This document shows positions 4,807-6,728 of a DNA stretch of 6,728 bases, in pieces. The stretch lies in contig CAZJNX010000236.1 in the NCBI GenBank assembly GCA_964547415.1, forward strand, positions 1 to 6,728. The letters are read 5' to 3'. This DNA is from CAZJNX01 sp964547415. GTDB taxonomy: Bacteria > Pseudomonadota > Alphaproteobacteria > Rhizobiales > Amorphaceae. The notes below the pieces were generated by a model that worked only from the letters and a program-made list of their open reading frames with translations, was not told the origin of the DNA and did no database searches. A program made the translations under genes and the position numbers. Position 1 is the stretch's first letter. The number at the start of each line of letters is the position of its first letter.

Positions 4807-6336
4807 ATGAACCTTGCCTGTTGGCTCCGGGACACCGCCCGGGCGATGCCGGACCGGCCGGCGCTCCTGCAGGGCGAGACGGTGCTCGCCGACTACCGGA
4901 GCTTCGCGGCGCGGGCCGCCGCCTTCGCGGGCCATCTCGCCACCACGGGCGTCCGGCCGGGCGACCGGGTGGGCCTGTTCATGACCAACCGGACCGACTA
5001 CCTCCTCGTCCTGTTCGGCGCCTGGTGGGCGGGCGCCGCCGTGGTCCCCGTCAACGCCAAGCTCCACCCGCGTGAGGCGGCCTTCATCCTGTCCGACGCC
5101 GGGGTGCGCCTCGCGGTGGTCTCGCCGGACGTGGGCGGGCCCTTCCTGTCGGGCGAGGTGCCGCTCGGCGAGGACGTCGCGGTCCTCGACGTCGACGGGC
5201 CGGCCTTCGCCGGGGCGCTGCGCCACGCCGCGCCGGAGGAGCCGGTCCACCGGGCGCCGGACGCGCTCGCGTGGCTGTTCTACACCTCCGGCACCACCGG
5301 GCGCCCGAAGGGGGTGATGCTCACCCACCTCAACCTCATGGTCATGAGCCTTTGCTACCTCGCCGACGTGGACCCGGCCGCACCGGACGACGCGTTCCTG
5401 TACGCCGCGCCCATGTCCCACGGCGCCGGGCTTTACGGGATCGTCCATGTGCGCGCGGGGGCGCGCCACGTGGTGCCGGCCTCGGGCGGGTTCGACGCGC
5501 GCGAGATCGTCGACCTCGCCCCGCGGCTCGGCGACGTCTCGCTGTTCGCCGCGCCCACCATGGTCCGCCGCCTCGTCGCCGCGGCGCGGGCGGCCGGCAC
5601 GGCCGGGGAGGGGATCCGCACCGTCGTCTACGGGGGCGGGCCCATGTACCTTGCCGACATCGAGGAGGCGATGGCGGTCATGGGCCAGCGCTTCGTGCAG
5701 ATCTACGGCCAGGGCGAGGCGCCCATGGGGATCTCCGCCCTCTCCCGCGCCCGCCACGCCGAGACCGGCCATCCCCGCTACCGGGAGCGCCTCGCCTCTG
5801 TGGGCGTGCCCCAGGCCGGGGCCGAGGTGCGCGTCACGGGCGAGGACGGGCGCGTCCTGCCGGCCGGCGAGGTGGGCGAGATCGAGGTGCGCGGGCCGAT
5901 CGTCATGGCCGGCTACTGGGGGCGGCCGGAGGCGACGGCCGAGACGATCCGGGACGGCTGGCTGAGGACCGGCGACACCGGCGAGATGGACGCCGACGGC
6001 TTCATCACCCTGCGCGACCGGTCGAAGGACGTCATCATCTCCGGCGGCACGAACATCTATCCCCGCGAGGTGGAGGAGGCGCTCCTCGACCATCCCGCGG
6101 TCGCGGAGGTGTCCGTCGTCGGGGTGCCGGATCCGGAGTGGGGCGAGATCGTGGTCGCGTGCTGGGTCGCGGAAGCCGGGGCGGCCGCCGACGAGGGGGC
6201 GCTCGACGCCCACCTTCTCGAGCGCATCGCCCGCTTCAAGCGACCGAAGCGCTACGTCCGCCTCGAGGCGCTGCCGAAGAACAACTACGGCAAGGTCCTG
6301 AAGACCGCCCTTCGCGAGCGCGCCGGCGCCGGCTGA
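4807..6336 (+). CDS. AMP-forming acyl-CoA synthetase (AMP-dependent synthetase/ligase family)
   Basis: The product is a complete 509-residue member of the ANL adenylating enzyme family. These enzymes activate a carboxylic acid with ATP to an acyl-adenylate and then transfer it to coenzyme A. The P-loop A3 motif YTSGTTGRPKG is at 159-169. The A5 motif is YGQGE at 300-304, in place of the common YGxTE, keeping the glutamate. The A7 aspartate is in RTGD (D390). The hinge and A8 region RDRSKDVIISGG spans 403-414, and the A10 catalytic lysine is K496 in NNYGKVLK. The length is normal for fatty or aryl acyl-CoA ligases and nothing is missing. There is no signal peptide or membrane segment, so it should be cytosolic. 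The substrate cannot be read from the sequence: medium/long-chain fatty acids or aromatic acids are both possible. I recall the YGQGE variant from alphaproteobacterial homologues usually annotated only as AMP-binding protein. It is convergent with recJ. Confidence 0.96.
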   Translation: MNLACWLRDTARAMPDRPALLQGETVLADYRSFAARAAAFAGHLATTGVRPGDRVGLFMTNRTDYLLVLFGAWWAGAAVVPVNAKLHPREAAFILSDAGVRLAVVSPDVGGPFLSGEVPLGEDVAVLDVDGPAFAGALRHAAPEEPVHRAPDALAWLFYTSGTTGRPKGVMLTHLNLMVMSLCYLADVDPAAPDDAFLYAAPMSHGAGLYGIVHVRAGARHVVPASGGFDAREIVDLAPRLGDVSLFAAPTMVRRLVAAARAAGTAGEGIRTVVYGGGPMYLADIEEAMAVMGQRFVQIYGQGEAPMGISALSRARHAETGHPRYRERLASVGVPQAGAEVRVTGEDGRVLPAGEVGEIEVRGPIVMAGYWGRPEATAETIRDGWLRTGDTGEMDADGFITLRDRSKDVIISGGTNIYPREVEEALLDHPAVAEVSVVGVPDPEWGEIVVACWVAEAGAAADEGALDAHLLERIARFKRPKRYVRLEALPKNNYGKVLKTALRERAGAG

Positions 6337-6352
6337 AGTCCGCGGCCGGCCC

Positions 6353-6728
6353 TCAGGCGAGGGGGCGGGCGGCGTCGAGGAGGCGCAGCCGGATCGACGG
6401 CGTCCCGCGGACGGTGTCGCGCATGAGGGTGCCGGCGAGGTGGAGCGGCGCGCCGGCCGATTCCTTCAGGAGCGCGCCCAGATCCGTCTCCGCCGCGCGG
6501 AAGGCCATCGCCTCGATGCGCCCGCCGCCCGCGCTCGCCAGGTCGACCCGCAGGTGGTTCGCGCCGCAGGGCGCGACGCGTTGGACGCGGTGCGCCGGGA
6601 GGGCGAAGACGGGCTCGGGATGGCCCGCGCCGAAGGGGCCGGCGCGCTCCAGGAGGGCGTGCAGCGCCTCGTCCGCGCCCTCCGCGACGAGCGTGCCGTC
6701 GATCGCGAGCGCGTCCGCCCGCCGCGCC
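6353..6728 (-). CDS. recJ: Single-stranded-DNA-specific exonuclease RecJ, C-terminal part (cut by window edge)
   Basis: Reading the minus strand from the window edge gives 124 residues ending in a TGA at 6353-6355. The translation contains GPFGAGHPEPVF (6605-6640), which matches the characteristic GPFG.GNPEP motif of the RecJ C-terminal OB-like region. It is followed by a segment of the form NHLRVDL...IEAMAFRAA and by PLHLAGTL before the end, in the order known for RecJ. RecJ degrades single-stranded DNA 5' to 3' in recombination and mismatch repair; the catalytic DHH and DHHA1 domains would lie beyond base 6728. The canonical Asn of GNPEP is His here. The gene converges on the acyl-CoA synthetase gene with only 16 bases between the stop codons. 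The identification rests on motif recognition over a short C-terminal piece. Confidence 0.85.
   Translation of the reverse strand, partial: ARRADALAIDGTLVAEGADEALHALLERAGPFGAGHPEPVFALPAHRVQRVAPCGANHLRVDLASAGGGRIEAMAFRAAETDLGALLKESAGAPLHLAGTLMRDTVRGTPSIRLRLLDAARPLA

Noticed and set aside
466..6213. A 1915-codon open frame on the minus strand antisense to both main genes
   Set aside because: It is exactly in register with the sense codons of both plus-strand genes, so it stays open simply because the sense codons TTA, CTA and TCA are absent at this GC content. Its translation is rich in Arg, Val, Asp, Gly and Ala, with no domain pattern and no proper start signal.
6328..6350. GCCGGC repeat (6328-6333 and 6345-6350) at the convergent gene ends, as a shared bidirectional terminator
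   Set aside because: Each half is itself a palindrome common at this GC content. The stem would be only six pairs, would start inside the synthetase stop region and has no T run on either strand.

Overview
The window is very GC-rich and carries two complete plus-strand genes, the tail of one minus-strand gene, and a long non-coding leader. The codon bias is strongly GC3. A calcium-binding RTX protein without a signal peptide, an acyl-CoA synthetase variant and a recJ tail in this base composition all point to an alphaproteobacterium, perhaps a marine Rhizobiales- or Rhodobacter-like lineage. This placement is inference; no rRNA or other marker gene is present.

Layout: bases 1 to about 702 hold no convincing gene but several inverted repeats and one promoter-like element. 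Bases 703-4641 encode a 1312-residue, very acidic protein. It has an unnamed N-terminal module of about 525 residues, then three to four DUF11-type beta-sandwich repeats, then fourteen uninterrupted RTX nonapeptides, then a C-terminal tail that looks like a type I secretion signal. Bases 4642-4806 are a spacer with three GC-rich hairpins. Bases 4807-6336 encode a 509-residue AMP-forming acyl-CoA synthetase. Bases 6353-6728, on the opposite strand, are the last 124 codons of a recJ-type single-strand DNA exonuclease, which is cut by the window edge.

The three genes do not form an obvious pathway. The large secreted protein looks like a self-contained surface or extracellular protein whose type I transporter must be encoded elsewhere. 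The synthetase and recJ are convergent housekeeping-type genes. The most interesting parts are the RTX protein and its leader. The unnamed N-terminal module has Trp/Tyr/Asp-rich motifs. The only two cysteines in the protein bracket the RTX block. An 18-base palindrome runs straight into the ribosome binding site. I see no phage, transposon, CRISPR, tRNA or toxin-antitoxin content.
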